A stretch of 64,000 nucleotides of DNA, taken from positions 18,786,001-18,850,000 of the forward strand of contig NC_083600.1 of assembly GCF_020882245.1 (NCBI RefSeq), given 5' to 3'. The notes beneath the pieces were generated by a model. It had not been told where the DNA came from, did not search any database, and worked only from the letters and a program-made list of their open reading frames with translations. Source of the DNA: Rhopalosiphum padi. Taxonomy: Eukaryota; Arthropoda; Insecta; Hemiptera; Aphididae. The position numbers were made by a program, and so were the translations under genes. Below, one piece after another: positions 1 through 14,110 of this stretch. Position 1 is the stretch's first letter; every line of letters starts with the position of its first letter.

Positions 1-1799
1 TTATTATTAAGCTTATATGCATTTTACATTTTCAACTCTTTAAGTTTTTGGCTATAATAATAATTTTTGATAAAAAATTTTATTCTCCATCAAAAATACA
101 TTTTTTTACACCGTTTTACTGTACATTAGCTGGTATTGACTTACAAAACAATATTTATAATATCATAATAATTATTATGTAGGCGATTTTTTTGGTATAA
201 ATTAGTCCAACTTCCGTAAAAGTAGTATAAATGTAAATTATAAAATACTTTTAGAAATAAAAACTGCTACACACTGTCTTCTAAGCATTGTATTTCATAT
301 GCGATGATTTTTCATTGAATTCAAATTAAGCACATAAATTATAGTAACTTGTTCGATGACGAAAGTCACTCAATATCTACTATACAGTAGAGCAACTTTT
401 TCATTAAAAAAAATATATATATTTTTCTATTATAATTAAAACAATAGTTCCTGAATGATACAAGAAAAATGTTTGTGCAAAATATTTTTCAGAAAAAGTT
501 TGATTTTGAAAAAATAAGATGAATGAATAATCGCCATATGAAATTTACACCTGGAGTTTATACTTGATTTGTACTTTGATGTTATAAGGTTTTCATTAAA
601 ATTTGAGGTCTTAGGGTTGAAAATTATAATTTAGTTTTTTGTATAATATTTATTTTTAGTTCAAACAAAATTTTAACCGAAAAAGTAAATTAATTTATAT
701 TAATCTTAAATGATTTAGTAGTTAATTATGCTGAATAAATTTAAGTAATGAACATTTTATAACCATTTATTGAAGTAATACCTGCTGTGACTTATCCCAT
801 TGTCCTTTGTGATATTGCTTATACTATAATGTAATTCAGACGGTTAATTTACTTTTATTAATACATTGTTCTATCTCTATGAATACAAGTTTGATGTATA
901 ATGACAATTAAACAATTAAACAAAGACCAGTAATTTTATCATATTATTTTATCATTTTTGGTTAGCAAAGTTCCGTTTAGAATCAATTCGCGAATACAAA
1001 AATTGTTACTTTTAATAATATTCATTTAAAAAATAATAAAGTCCCTTTCTGCATCGCCGTAAATATTTTATATTTTATATTTTTTTTAAATATTTGTTTT
1101 AAATAAATAATCAATGTAGGTTATTATATGAAATCTTATCCCTTTCTAACACGTCCCTGAACCATTATAAGTTTTCTATAGATGCGTACAAATTATAATA
1201 TAATTTTTATTTTTATTATATTATATGTATATTTATTATGTGTTTATGCGTATTTATGTACTATGTACATAATAATAATATATATTTATTTAGTTATTAT
1301 TATAAATGCCTGTGAAGGTTCGGTATGTATGTACAGTAAATTTACAATAAAATACTTAATTATACAGAAAATAGTAAATTAATAAAACAATAATTATAAT
1401 AATTATAATAATAATACCAATTAGCATAACAATACCGATATATTTAAGCAAATGTCGATAAATTATTAGGGAAACTTGGCTTATCGGGTGTAAATCTATT
1501 AGTATTTTAATGCGTTACATTCTCGGCAATACGATACAAAGGATTAGTTATATTATACATGATATATTTATAATATAAATTGTACACGATTTATTAAAAC
1601 TATACAGTGAAGTATTACTCGTACGTACTGGATCTTGGCGATCCACTACCTAATCTAATCTAACTCTGCGTAGCCGCAGCACAGGTAATTATTGGTTATT
1701 GGACCAACCTATAAATATTTTTGAGGAATGGCCATTGGCGGTTTTTCACAAAACTGGATAATATAATAACTGCTGGTAACGGCGGTGACAGTGACCACG

Positions 1800-1830
1800 A
1801 CCGCTATAAAATCATATGATATATAGCGGT
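1800..1830. promoter_or_regulatory. 31-bp near-perfect palindrome around TATAAAA
   Basis: Arms ACCGCTATA (1800-1808) and TATAGCGGT (1822-1830) are exact inverse complements. Between them, ATCATATGAT (1811-1820) is itself a perfect palindrome containing the E-box CATATG. The left arm runs into TATAAAA, and about 30 bases downstream lies a GC-richer stretch. This could be a core promoter or a dimeric factor site; no transcript start can be seen. Confidence 0.3.
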
Positions 1831-4422
1831 TCGTCTTCAACTGGAATGTGCGGAAAAATCTTCGGAATCCGACCATGGCGTTTTATTCGCATTGAGTATA
1901 TTAAATTTCGGATGGTCGTATACAGCCCTAACGCACCGCCCACACTGCCCATCGCATTTTATACGCACGCGGTGCGTCCTCGTCGAAAACTATAATAAGC
2001 GGTAAATTATATACGTCAGTTCAATTTGTATCCGAAAATGTATATATATATATTTATAGGTGAGCGATATACCTATAGCTGTACTGCGTTTGATGACAAT
2101 AATATTCCCATGGGAAAAGCATATTCACGTCCATTCGCACATCCAAGCGTCATCAACAGTTCAATTTCCCTTTATTTATAATATCTGTCTCTAGAAATCT
2201 GTGTCCGAAATTTGGCGAAATCTGTTTTACAAAGTTACCGCCACACATGACACATTGCACATTATATATATATATATAATGCATTCGTGCAGTGAGTGAA
2301 AAACATATACCTACCTTTATGAGGTACCTATCAGCCATAATATGTATTTACTGTTTGTTCGTGATTTATTTTGCTATATACTATATTATATCTACACCAA
2401 TACGTAGGTAAGTGCGATGATTAAAGAGTGAGTAATAATAAATTGTCTCTGTAAATGTACACTCAAACAGTATAAGTATTACGATGTGAAAACACACCTA
2501 ATAAAATATTAGAGAATTAAAACTCAGAAATATCTTTTAGATTTGTGTGGATATAGGTGTAGTGGTTATTACAAGTACTTCTCGTGATGCTAGCCGTGAT
2601 CATTGCAATACGTGTGACCCTTATTAATTGCGATTCATCTAAATACGCTTGGTTGCTATGAAAATGATTACGAAGTGCACAAATCAAAATTTCGTTATTT
2701 GCGGTCAATAACTGAAACATGCGTTAATTGTTTTAGTAAACACATGTGTAGTAGTGAATATTATCCCTTGTGAATGTACCATATGCTTTTCTAAATTTGA
2801 TATATTACGGTAATTTTACTATATTATTACATATCGTTTTGAATATATATGTGTAATATGCTGTGTACGAATCTCGAAGTTTGAATTATTTATTTTCAAA
2901 GTGAATTTTAAAAAGTAGATTCAATGTAGTGTATTTCAATATATTGTTACTACTTTTGACTAAAATGAAAAAAAAATAATCTAAAGAAACCATAATTTTT
3001 AACGATATAACTTACTTTTTTATATGCTTAAAGTATTGCATTTTTATAACACCATATAAATATATATATACTGTATATAAGTAATACATAATATATTTTA
3101 AATATTTATTTCTCAAGAATGTATTATAGCTCTACAATTAAAAAACGTATGGTTTTTTTTTAACTTCCAACGCACATTTTTTTACAATAATTATTTCCAC
3201 AAATAAATATGATTTCAAATTAATTATAAATGTTAAATAGGTTACCCAGAACTATACTATTAGAAGACATTCATCGAAATCGCTATTATAGTTAATATAT
3301 AAAGGGTATATTTAAATATTTTCTGACTGACAATGATTAAAGAAAATGATAATGGCACAAAGCGGTTTAAGTTACAGTTGAGACTATATTATTAACGTCA
3401 AATATTCTATACTATATAGTATGAATTTCTTGAAGAGACACATACATTTATCAAAAACTAATATTACGAAGGAAGTTATTATAAAATTGAATATTATTAA
3501 ATATTTTAAATGAAGTAGAATTTGTATTCAGTACCGTATTCACATAATTTTTTAACCGAGTAATATCGTTAGTATCCGCAATCAAATATTTAAATAAAAT
3601 TGAAAAAAAAAATCGAGATTAATCCAAAAAAAATAAATTATAAGATGAAAACAATAAAGTGCATGTACTGATTCATTCCAGGTAAGAAAATTTAAGTTAC
3701 AGTAGGTCATCTGAAAAATTCGTCAAAAAGATAACTTGAATCGAATAAATAATACAAGGCAGAAATGGCAGGGTAAAATTCGGTATACGAATTTTATGTT
3801 ATTTTTATATTTTCTATATAATAAGATCGTAAAATATCAAATATTTATGCACTATACTAGGGAAAATCAAAAGAAATACCAAACAATTTTTTTTTATACT
3901 GTTGGATATTTTAATATTTTATGTTGAGATGGTTTTATAGAACATGTAACTTTAAAAAATACAAATAATATACATACTAGCATAATAAAATAAAAGATAA
4001 AGAAAATTTTGAAAATTTATAGAAAAAGAGAGAAAAGTGCATTTTGATCATAGCGGGCCATCTGTAGTTACTATAATATACAGCGCTTACTAGTGAGTAT
4101 TTGAAATAAACCAAAAATCAATTCGAATAATAAATAAGAAAAATACTAAAGATAACATTCTCATAGGGATTAAAAAAAAAAAAAAAATTCCATTACATAT
4201 TAGAATATTCTTATAATACGAATAAAATATATTACAATATAATATATATATATACATAATGGATACAATTTATCCATCAAATGTTATTTTTGTGATTATG
4301 GTTAATAATAAAAGCATTTCGATATTATACAGTAGTATTTTAAATTTCATATAAATTATTTAAATTGTTAATTTTTAATTTTTTGAGTACAAGTTTATTT
4401 TTTAATTACGTATCTATACAAA

Positions 4423-4449
4423 TATACAAGGTGACCCATTTAAGTGATG
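4423..4449 (+). repeat. Interspersed repeat end (tatacaaggtga... form)
   Basis: The 27 bases beginning tatacaaggtgaccc match, in inverse complement, the block at about 38629-38655 at roughly 22 of 27 positions. It is probably one end of a dispersed TIR element whose other end is not obvious nearby. The following 350 bases include inverted blocks (gttaattagttataa and ttataactaattaac). Confidence 0.4.
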
Positions 4450-7400
4450 TTATTTTGAATATTTAACTTTTTTGAAATTATTTTTATCATTATAATTTTA
4501 TAAGTTTTAACTTTTTTAAATTTTAAATTTCATATTCTTAAGTAGAATATATTTTTTTCCGTAAAAATTTGATAAGTATTAATCAAATATCGTACACGTA
4601 GTTAATTAGTTATAACACTTATAACTGATATAAGTTTAGAAATTAAAATTAAAGTTTCGATGAGATGAGTATATTGCACAGGGGACCCTTCAGAATGCTA
4701 GTTCATTACTCTGCTCATTATAACTTTAAATACTTAAAAAGTTTTAACATTTATAACTAATTAACTACCCATTCGAAATTCGATTTTTATACATTGAAGT
4801 ACTCTAAAAAATATTTTCTATTATCTGTCGGAATATGAAGTGTCATACATATTTTTCAGGTAAATTTTTACAATACACGAGTAATTACTACGTTATTAAT
4901 TTTTAATCATTGATATTAATAATTATTGTTTATTAATCAGTATTCATAAGTTGATTGTTGTTCACAAGCATTAGTAAGATTAGTAATTAGTAACTTTCTT
5001 GATATAAAATCTTTCGCATATTTTATCACTACGATTTTAGACCCAAAAGTCGTCTGAACTGTTAGTTATAATAATTACTATAAAATAATAAAAATAAAAA
5101 TTATACATGCTTGTTTATCAATATTATCATACTGTATATACTATATTTACTGTAAAATTTATATTCATGTTCTTTTTTTTAAATAATTATTTTATGAACT
5201 TGGATTGCTGAATTTAAAATTAAATATGTTAATAATAATGATTAGGTACTCTTTACAATATATTTTTATTAATATTTTTTTTATATTTATTATTTTATCA
5301 AAAGATTAAAAAATGATTGATATTTTATTAAATAATACTTAACCTAGAAAACTAAAAGTTTTACAGTATTCAATCGAAACATTTTTAAACTATAAAGAAC
5401 ACGATGTCATACATTGAACATATAAACATATTTAAATTTAAATATCTACTACTTGATTCCGCATCACATCATTCACATCACAATCTTATAATTTAAGATA
5501 TAAAATATTTAAATTTTACTTCTATACTTTGTAAATAAAATAAAGCTTACACATTGTGCGTCGACAGACCGTAAACCATGTAATATAAGCATTTAACCAA
5601 GAAAATAAAATACATGTACTAAATAATAATAAAATATTACATTACTTTTCAATATTAAATGTATATTAAAAGTATAATAGTTAAAATCGTATATCCATAG
5701 ACGTATGCACAAGGTAGCAGGGTATGTCTCTGCATAATCTGCAACTTCAACAAAGGGGTTCATTTATTTCACCTCGACGTTCCTTTTTTAATGAACTCAG
5801 CATTTATAAATGTATATATATATAATAACATTAAAAAAAAAATTAGGAAGACGGAAATAGATATTAAATGAGTAACAATCAAGTTCAAAATAGTATAAAT
5901 TTATTTTTGCAAAGAATAACCTAAACATTTTATATTTTGGTGACAATAACATTTTATTAACGTCTTTTATTTTTAGATGGTAGAACCTAAGTTTTTTTAT
6001 TTTGTATACCGTGCCCGTGAAGTATATACACGACAATGATAGTAATGTATTATAGTAATTATAGTAGGTGCACATATTATAATTATAAATTAATCTTAAA
6101 AGTATATAAATATATTATAAAATTATATATCAATAGGTGTATTATAATATGGTCTAGGATCTATACTCTACGTGTTACTATAAAATAGACATTTTTCAAG
6201 GCATTCCTATAAAAATGTAAATATCTCCAAATAAAATCAGTCATTGATTTAGAAATTACACGTGTCAAAAGAAAGTAAAGTAAAGTAAAACAAAATAATT
6301 ACATATATATTAGTTCGTATAATTATAATATACTATATATAGTATATACATTGATTAACGTAATATAATCTTATTTTTATTTCATTAGGAATATAAAAAA
6401 GGTATACATATTGTAACCTCCGTTTGAGTAAATTATTCTTTGGTAATCGATAAAATTAACATGATATTATTATTAAATGTGATCGATGGTAATGTTATAC
6501 TTAAGTATTGAAATCATGAAAACAATTTATGTAGGCTGTTTGAGTATCATAATTCGCGTATTATAATGAAATAAGTCAAAATATTTTTAATTTATGATTT
6601 TAATATTTATTCTGTTATTATTGTTGTGTAACGTTTAATCATCGTTGAAATTGAAAATTATTAATTTGGGATCACATAAATTTAAGAGTTTTCAAACTTT
6701 TCTGTACTTACACTTTTATACACACGAAAAATACATATATGTGTGTTACTGAAATCGAAACCACGAAAACGATCGATAAGAGGGATATACCATAACTGAT
6801 CATTATACCACGAAGTCACCAAGTCGGTCGACAAACTTTAATATATAGTAGGCAGTCGGAATCATTATAGTCATTAGTGTCGCTGTCGATGCACTCAATA
6901 GAATGGCGTTAAGTAAATACGAAGCCTTTTCGTTGCGCCTTGATTGTTAAACACAAGGATTTACAGCATTTGTATAAATTTAATAGCAAAGACAATATAT
7001 TATTATAGGTATATACTTCATTACAGATACGGTATAAACGTTCATCGTCGTACCTAATAGTTACAGTTGAAAAGCGTTACGTTCGTACACACTTTCGAGT
7101 TCAACCACTCTACGCCACCAAATCACCATGCATATTATACATTATACAAATTAAAAGTGTTAAATCAGTTCTAATATGTACTAAATTACTATAAAAACGA
7201 ATTATAAGACAATTGGTTTTTAGAGATGATGCAATTTTAGGATATGATTTGAATTAACATATTATATAACTGTTATAGGTAATATTCATTCGTGCGGTAT
7301 GTTACAAATTTTATAATTATGTGTACCAATCGGAATTTTCTTAAATTTAAATTGACGGCATTAAGGTTAAACAAAGTCACCTAAAGAATTGTTACGTTTT

Positions 7401-10400
7401 TATTTTTAAACGGCTACAAGAACTTCTGCGTAATATCTATAAAAGCAAGACGTAATAGTTTGTGTGCACTTACCAATCAAAATATCAAGTATGGTACTTA
7501 GTAGTGATCCAAAATAATCTGATAGTGATTTGAAAAACACGTATACCTTTTGTTTTTAAATTATAGTATAAAATCATCTTAAGTAGGTATAACGAAAAAG
7601 AAGAATTACATTAATCAGTATCTAGTTTCTACAAAGATGAAACGAACAAAGAATAATTTTATATACGAGGGGATTTTAATATATAGGTAGACAAGAATAG
7701 ATTTGTTTATGAGATTTTGAGACATTGCATAAGTCATGTTCTATATATTTTTATTAAAACTTGTTTTTGTATTAGTGGACCGAATCTTATGATGACCCCG
7801 TCTAATTTTTTACGCCTCTGACTATAGTAAAAATAATATAATACCTTTGGGTAACATGCGTGAACTTGCTATTTGACGTGGAAGAAATGAACAAAAATAC
7901 ATTTTGTGATATTAGATAATTGAATTTTCAAATTCTAAATTTGGTAAAATATAAAGAAAATGTATCTGTTTTGTAGGTTTGTATACGTTTTTAATATCTA
8001 TATATTATGATTAAGTATATTATATATTATTATATATAGTGAATATCCAAAATTAGATCTTATTATTAATAATTAAATATAAAAAAAGTAGTTCAATAGT
8101 CACCTTGTAAATAAAATTTACAATTAATGTAATGCATTAGATCCATAAAACAAAATACATAATATATGTATCATGTATGTATATTATATACTTTTAACTT
8201 TTTTTATAAATTAAGTTACTTATATCTTAGTTTTAAAATATCGATATTAAAACGACATCGTTTAAGGAAAAATGTATTCGTAACTTAAAAAAAATGTAAA
8301 AAAAATAAATATATTTTGTAAATGAAATGATCGAAATATTTTCAATTTTATGCGTTATGTTAGTTTATTTTTTAATTATGTAGTTTTATTCGCTATAATA
8401 TATTAATATGACATTGTAAAATAGTAGCTTTAATATGTGAATGAATATTTAAATTCTTAAAATAGTATTAAAATTTATCTGAAAACGAATTTTGTATTTT
8501 TGTGCAAAGTTAATTTTGTATAAATTATTATATGATGATTGATGAGTATTGATAATTGATATTTATATCATGTAAGAAAATCTGATGAATTATTAGTTTA
8601 TTCTTTATTTAACTGTATAACTGTATAGAATTCTTAAATTTTTTAATATTTTTTCATGCGTAGGTACTTGAGATAAACAATGATATACATGAATATTACT
8701 AAGGTTGGGTTTTTTTTTGAAAAACATATAAAACTCATATAATTCTGAACTCTACAAGTATTTATAGAGTTATAACGGTTAGACATACTGTGGTTGTTCG
8801 TTTTCGTCTTCAAGGGCACTGACACGTGAAAAATAACTGTTATACTTTTAAACATGAAAAAGAAAATAATCACTAAATTGCAAGAGCCTGGCAAGTACAA
8901 AGTATCTAATATAGCCATAGGCTCAGGATAAATATTTGGATTTCAAACATTTTTATTTTGATGATGTATAATAAAAAAAAATTGTAATTTATTATACAAA
9001 TATAACGGCTAGTGTGTTCAAACTTTAAACCAATTACTACATATAATTAACAGAACCACGTGTTACGTACCCTTTGTCTTATGTATTTAACATATACCCG
9101 TCGATATTTATAAAACATATGATATTATATAATATAAAGTTATATTGACCATATTTTATTAAAACCAATTTAATATTGTGATCTATTTAATCTACTGTCC
9201 GCGTAAAATTTCATAATTTATAATTTATGAGTGGAAAAAAAATATTTCATACACATAAATAAAATTTATACACTATTCGTATTATTAAAAGCTTTTATTA
9301 AAATAAAAAAAAAAATGTAAATGTTTAGAATACAAAGTATTGATAAAATAATATAACAATGTATATCTATATACTTATTATTATAGGTACTCCTTTGCTT
9401 TTTAAATATACAAAGAAAATTAAAAATACAAATAATATTTTCAACATTGTTTAAAAAATAATCCATTATTACAAAACGGTTTTTTGGTTGTTTGTGGCAA
9501 ATATTTGATAATATCTACCTGTATTTAAAAAATATATATACACACACTTTTATATAAAGGTATATAAAATTTATATATATATATATATACGTTTACATAC
9601 GTTTACTTTTCATAAGATTTAAAAATGAATTGCTCTCACACTAGCATAGTAAAAAAAATATTTCATTTCTCTTTAATTATTTTAAGTTTATTTTAAGTAC
9701 ATTTAATGACATTTTTATTTGTAAATTTTAGTCTGATCCGCGAACACAAATTTATTTTTATTCATTCTATATATATCTTGTAAGAGTTATTATCAACATA
9801 CAACCCAAAAATAATTAATATTGAAATTGTGCATATATAGTATTTTCACGCTAAGGGATACCATTAAATATTTCAATTGGATGACTTTCTATTGAAATGG
9901 GGTTTTTAGAGAATGAAAAGGAATACTGATATACACACTTTAAAACAATTTTTAAATTTTGAACCCTATTGATACGTTCACGCACAATATAACTTACTTT
10001 TTTTAAATAGAAATACTATTTTTTCAATATAGATTCAGTTAGAGTATATTTTTCAAAAACAATTTCTGTATAATAACTTTTTTCTTATTACAAAATTGAC
10101 AAATAAAATTTAACGTCAAAATTCAATACTTACGAATAACCTCTTTTTAACTATGTTCAACTCATATTCAAAAATCATATCATACAAAAAATAATATCTC
10201 TGATATTTTTAAATAATTGTTAGTAAATAAATAAACACTAACTAATTCATAATTTGAGAGAAGACCTAATAAACGCTGTCATATTAATATAATTTTTAGA
10301 ACGTTTGGAATCGTGTTTGGAACATCAAGGTGGAAAGTTTGAATAATTTATTAGGTGGTAAATGAATCTCGATTTCAAATTTATAGTGTGTACATTTTTA

Positions 10401-11777
10401 TTATTTTCATTACCTACAATGATTAGCTATCACATTTTAGAAATATAAATGACGAAAATGAGAGTAAACTACAAAAATAAATTTGTGTTTATTTGTGTTT
10501 TATCTGATATAATAATATATTATCTATATACACGGAGGTTAATAAATTTTTAACTATACTTGAAAATTCCTTAAATCAGAATTTGATAAATGAAAACAGA
10601 GAGTGAGCAATAGTACAAATATATAAGTGAATCATATATTGAGTCTATGAGATTTTTATATATTTTATGAACTTCAGATATTATATTGTATTAAACAAAC
10701 CGGGAGTCATGATTAAGATTCGAAGATTTAAGCCGAATAGTCAAAATTTATAATTAATTAACCGTTTTATATACTGTTAAAATTATACGATCTAGTAAGT
10801 TTATTGATGATTTTGATAATCTTTTTAATAAAAGGGTTTATCTTAAACTTTTTATAATACAAATTATGAAGTTTTAAATAAGTTTTAAGAACTAAAATTT
10901 TTCAACAGTCTCAAGGCTTTAAAGTAAAAATAAGTAAAAATATTTTAAGCAGATATAATTTTAATTTTCTGTACAAAGAATTAATCTCATCTTCCAAAGA
11001 AAAACTAAGAATTTTGTATCATACAAATTAAGTTTTAAAATGTGAAAATATCACTTATTTGAGCGCTGGTCAGTTATTGTAATAGCATCCACTGTTATTA
11101 TTTATTTATATACCCGATGGGCAATCTAACTTAATCACTGCTTCGAATGTTTTCCTACGTGACCATACACCTCCCATAGTAACCATAATATTACTTGCTT
11201 TTAAACCCGACAATAGAAATGGAATATACATTTATAATAGAATACACGAATGCGAGTATGAGTAGAACGAATTAAAGTTTTTTATATTTAAAAAATGTAT
11301 ATCTATCAAGAAAACATTTCTAAAACGAGAAATAGTTTCCTTATTTTTTTATTAATTACGTTTAATAGGTTGTTTGAAAAGTCCAATAATACCTAACCTA
11401 ATTTCAATATTTAATCAAATTAAGCCAAATAAATTTTAAAATGTGTAAAATATAATATAAATTATTACCATTTAATAGATAATAGAATACATTTGTATAT
11501 AATTTATAAATTAAAATAAAATATAAGAACTTAAAATCTTGACTAAATATAATTAGCAGATAGTAAAGAAGTAAATGTTAGATAAATATAAGAGTAACAA
11601 CATAACATATTATATGTTTGAAGGTTATTTATAACTATAATAATTAATAGGTAATTATCTGCCTCTGTCGTAAAACTCGATTGATATCGGACCATTGAAG
11701 TTGGTCGGAAATCGTGTGATGTACACTGTACAGAATATAATATCAAATTTTAATTCCACAAGGGTGTTGAATTTAAA

Positions 11778-12437
11778 ATACAGGATGATTCAGTATGCAT
11801 AATTAGCACCCCTTTTTTCTTTTAATAATGAATTTATTCAAATTCTATTTTATTTTTAAATTTTAAGTAAACTTAAGCACCATGTTTTAAAATTTTTACC
11901 ATTTAAGGGGTGACCTGTTGTGACGTTAGTTTCTTTTTCAAATAAGAACCAACCTTTTTTTTCTGTAAATTGGTAACCCAATAACTTTATGAACATTTTG
12001 ATTAGTCTATCAAAAATACTTTTATACAGTATGTACTGAGGATAATATTTCTTAAAAATTGTTTAACAAAAAAATATAAAATATATTTTATGTTTAATCG
12101 ATACGATGTATAATACTTCAATACCATTTTTTATAAATTATAAAAAATGTTATATATATCTAATAGATAAATGTTCATCATCTTCCATAAGACCAGTTAG
12201 GTCATATCAAAACATTAGAGCTTCCATATCTTGCAAATACATTTTCGTGACACATTTTCTTATTATTATTCTTTGTAGGTAACACAATGTTAAAGAACTC
12301 AAAAACTAATTATTTGATTTAGGTCAAAGTTGGAAATCTGCTTAAAAATGTACATACAAAAATAGCGAATCTTTAGTTATGTATAAAAATACATTAGTTA
12401 CAAAAGGAAAAATGGAAGTAAGTGAATCACCCTATAC
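11778..12437. mobile_element. Possible TIR element with ends TAYAGGRTGATTCA
   Basis: The sequence ATACAGGATGATTCA at 11778-11792 is the imperfect inverse complement of TGAATCACCCTATAC at 12423-12437, differing at about two positions. The 660-bp interior is AT-rich and non-coding. Similar ends (acaGGGcGAT, acaAGGTGAT) occur elsewhere in the window, suggesting a dispersed family. The boundaries rest on short repeats only. Confidence 0.4.
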
Positions 12438-12839
12438 ATTGTTTGAAATCCGTAATGGGATTTCAATTGTTTGTCTACTGAAAATGTATAGGTATATAAG
12501 TTTTAATGTACAATACCTAGTTTTAGAAATATCGAGTTTCCTCGAAATACCGGAAATACTAATCATAAATTGAAAACAACGTTTGAATTAATATATTTTT
12601 AATGTCTGGTTTGAATTAAAATATATAATTTGTTGTAAATAAATGGGAAATTATTTTCAGACTAACCTTTTTAAAATTGTGGTAATTTGCTTTATAGCTA
12701 TGAGCCTGTACAATGCATATTATATTATAATATTTTACGTTATAAATGCTTAAGTATATAATAGGTACAGTAGAGGGTTTTTATTTATGAGGCGTTATTA
12801 ATTTTTCACCTTATACAATTTATATTTAAGAGTGAAGAA

Positions 12840-14110
12840 ATTCGGACTAGAGCAAACCTATCGTAGAGCGTAATGAAGTGTGCCGAGTGTGATCATAGCA
12901 CAGATTTTAATAATATAATCATCCACTGATACATCAAACGTACCGAAAATTAGTTGCAACTTTGCAGGGAGCGACACATTTACAGAAAATGTTATGCAGT
13001 TATTAAATTATTTCACATTAACGACCGTTTTTATGTCATTTATTTTTATTGGTTGTTAATTATTAATGTGTATCATATGGATATTATGTTTAAAATTGTC
13101 AAATCGATTTCTACTTCATAAGAAATTGAAATAAATGCATTCGGGACAGAGTGGCATTGAATATAATATTAAAATCGCTTAAATTTGTGTTTTACAAACA
13201 CGCGCACACACATTCAAATTACGTAAATACAATAAACGAAACGATGATAGTCCATCATCATATTTAATAATACATTTTACAATTTAATAATACATCACAT
13301 TAAAAAAAATATTATACACCGCGTTACTATTTTACTGGGTCACAGCTGAGCATTCACACATTAAACTAGGAATACATGCAAATTAATTTATATTCAAGTA
13401 CAATAAATTCCAAAATAATGCCAATACAACGGTAGTAAGAGTTTATGAACAACTCTGCCTATCGCTATGTATGGAATTTGTGTTAATAAAGATAACACAA
13501 TGTATGTCTTAACCTAACCTAACCTAAACTAATCCCGACTTCCCGCCATAGGCTCATAAATCGTAATCCTCGAGAAACGGATGACACATTCCGTCGCGCC
13601 GGGGTCCGGAGATGATATTGATCATAATTTATAACTATTTTTATTTCCGATGCCAGGGTCCGGAGTTATTGATTATAATTTATAACTATTATCATTGTTC
13701 CGCTATAGAATTTCGCCACACTGTACGTCCTGCACTAAAAATACACACTCGGCTATGATGACGCGTCGTAACTGTTGACCGTTAGGCCGACAATCAAATG
13801 GCACAACACGCGTAGAGTGAATGACTTAAAGACGGACCACATTTTGATTGAGCGTATTGATTACATATCGATAATATATTGTAATAATCGTCGCACATAA
13901 TATTGTATACAGAATAACGTGGGTCGCGGTAGCTGAATTTAAATCGCGGTCGAGGCAGCAGATTTTATACCACGGCGGCCAAGGTGGTATACTTAATACT
14001 TACGTAACGTCTAAATAGAAAACAAAAGGTCCCTCTGAAATCATCGGGTTGCCGCGTGCCAGACCGCCACTGGCGGAGCAGAGCCGCGTTTATATTTTCG
14101 AGATAAACAT
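12840..14110. promoter_or_regulatory. GC-richer, CpG-containing patch, possible promoter or 5' exon
   Basis: From about 13540 to 14110 the GC and CpG content rises well above the flanks (for example ccgtcgcgccggggtccgga at 13591). In AT-rich insect genomes such patches often mark promoters or exons. It lies 14.5 kb upstream of receptor exon A and could hold its 5' UTR exon, but I can name no splice donor or start with confidence. A (CCTAA)3 run lies at 13513-13527. Confidence 0.25.
13598..13703 (+). repeat. Imperfect tandem duplication of about 53 bp
   Basis: Two adjacent units start gccggggtccggag (13598) and gccagggtccggag (13652). Both continue with ttgat.ataatttataacta. They differ by a few substitutions and a small gap. 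It lies inside the GC-richer patch. Confidence 0.75.

Larger units (their letters stand above)
1..11777. other. AT-rich DNA without a recognisable gene
   Basis: Apart from the palindrome at 1800 and the repeat end at 4423, I see only AT-rich sequence with short poly-A/poly-T and (TA)n runs. The GC-richer stretch 1620-2010 includes a CAG|GTAATT donor-like site at about 1685 and TATA-like motifs but no usable frame. Open frames here are at most about 90 codons, of low-complexity Ile/Tyr/Phe/Asn/Lys composition, and look like chance. Confidence 0.6.

Noticed and set aside
8643..8918. 91-codon minus-strand open frame
   Set aside because: Low-complexity Phe/Ile/Tyr/Asn composition typical of chance frames in AT-rich DNA.
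13513..13527. (CCTAA)3, the insect telomere unit
   Set aside because: Only three units; too short to claim an interstitial telomere rather than chance.
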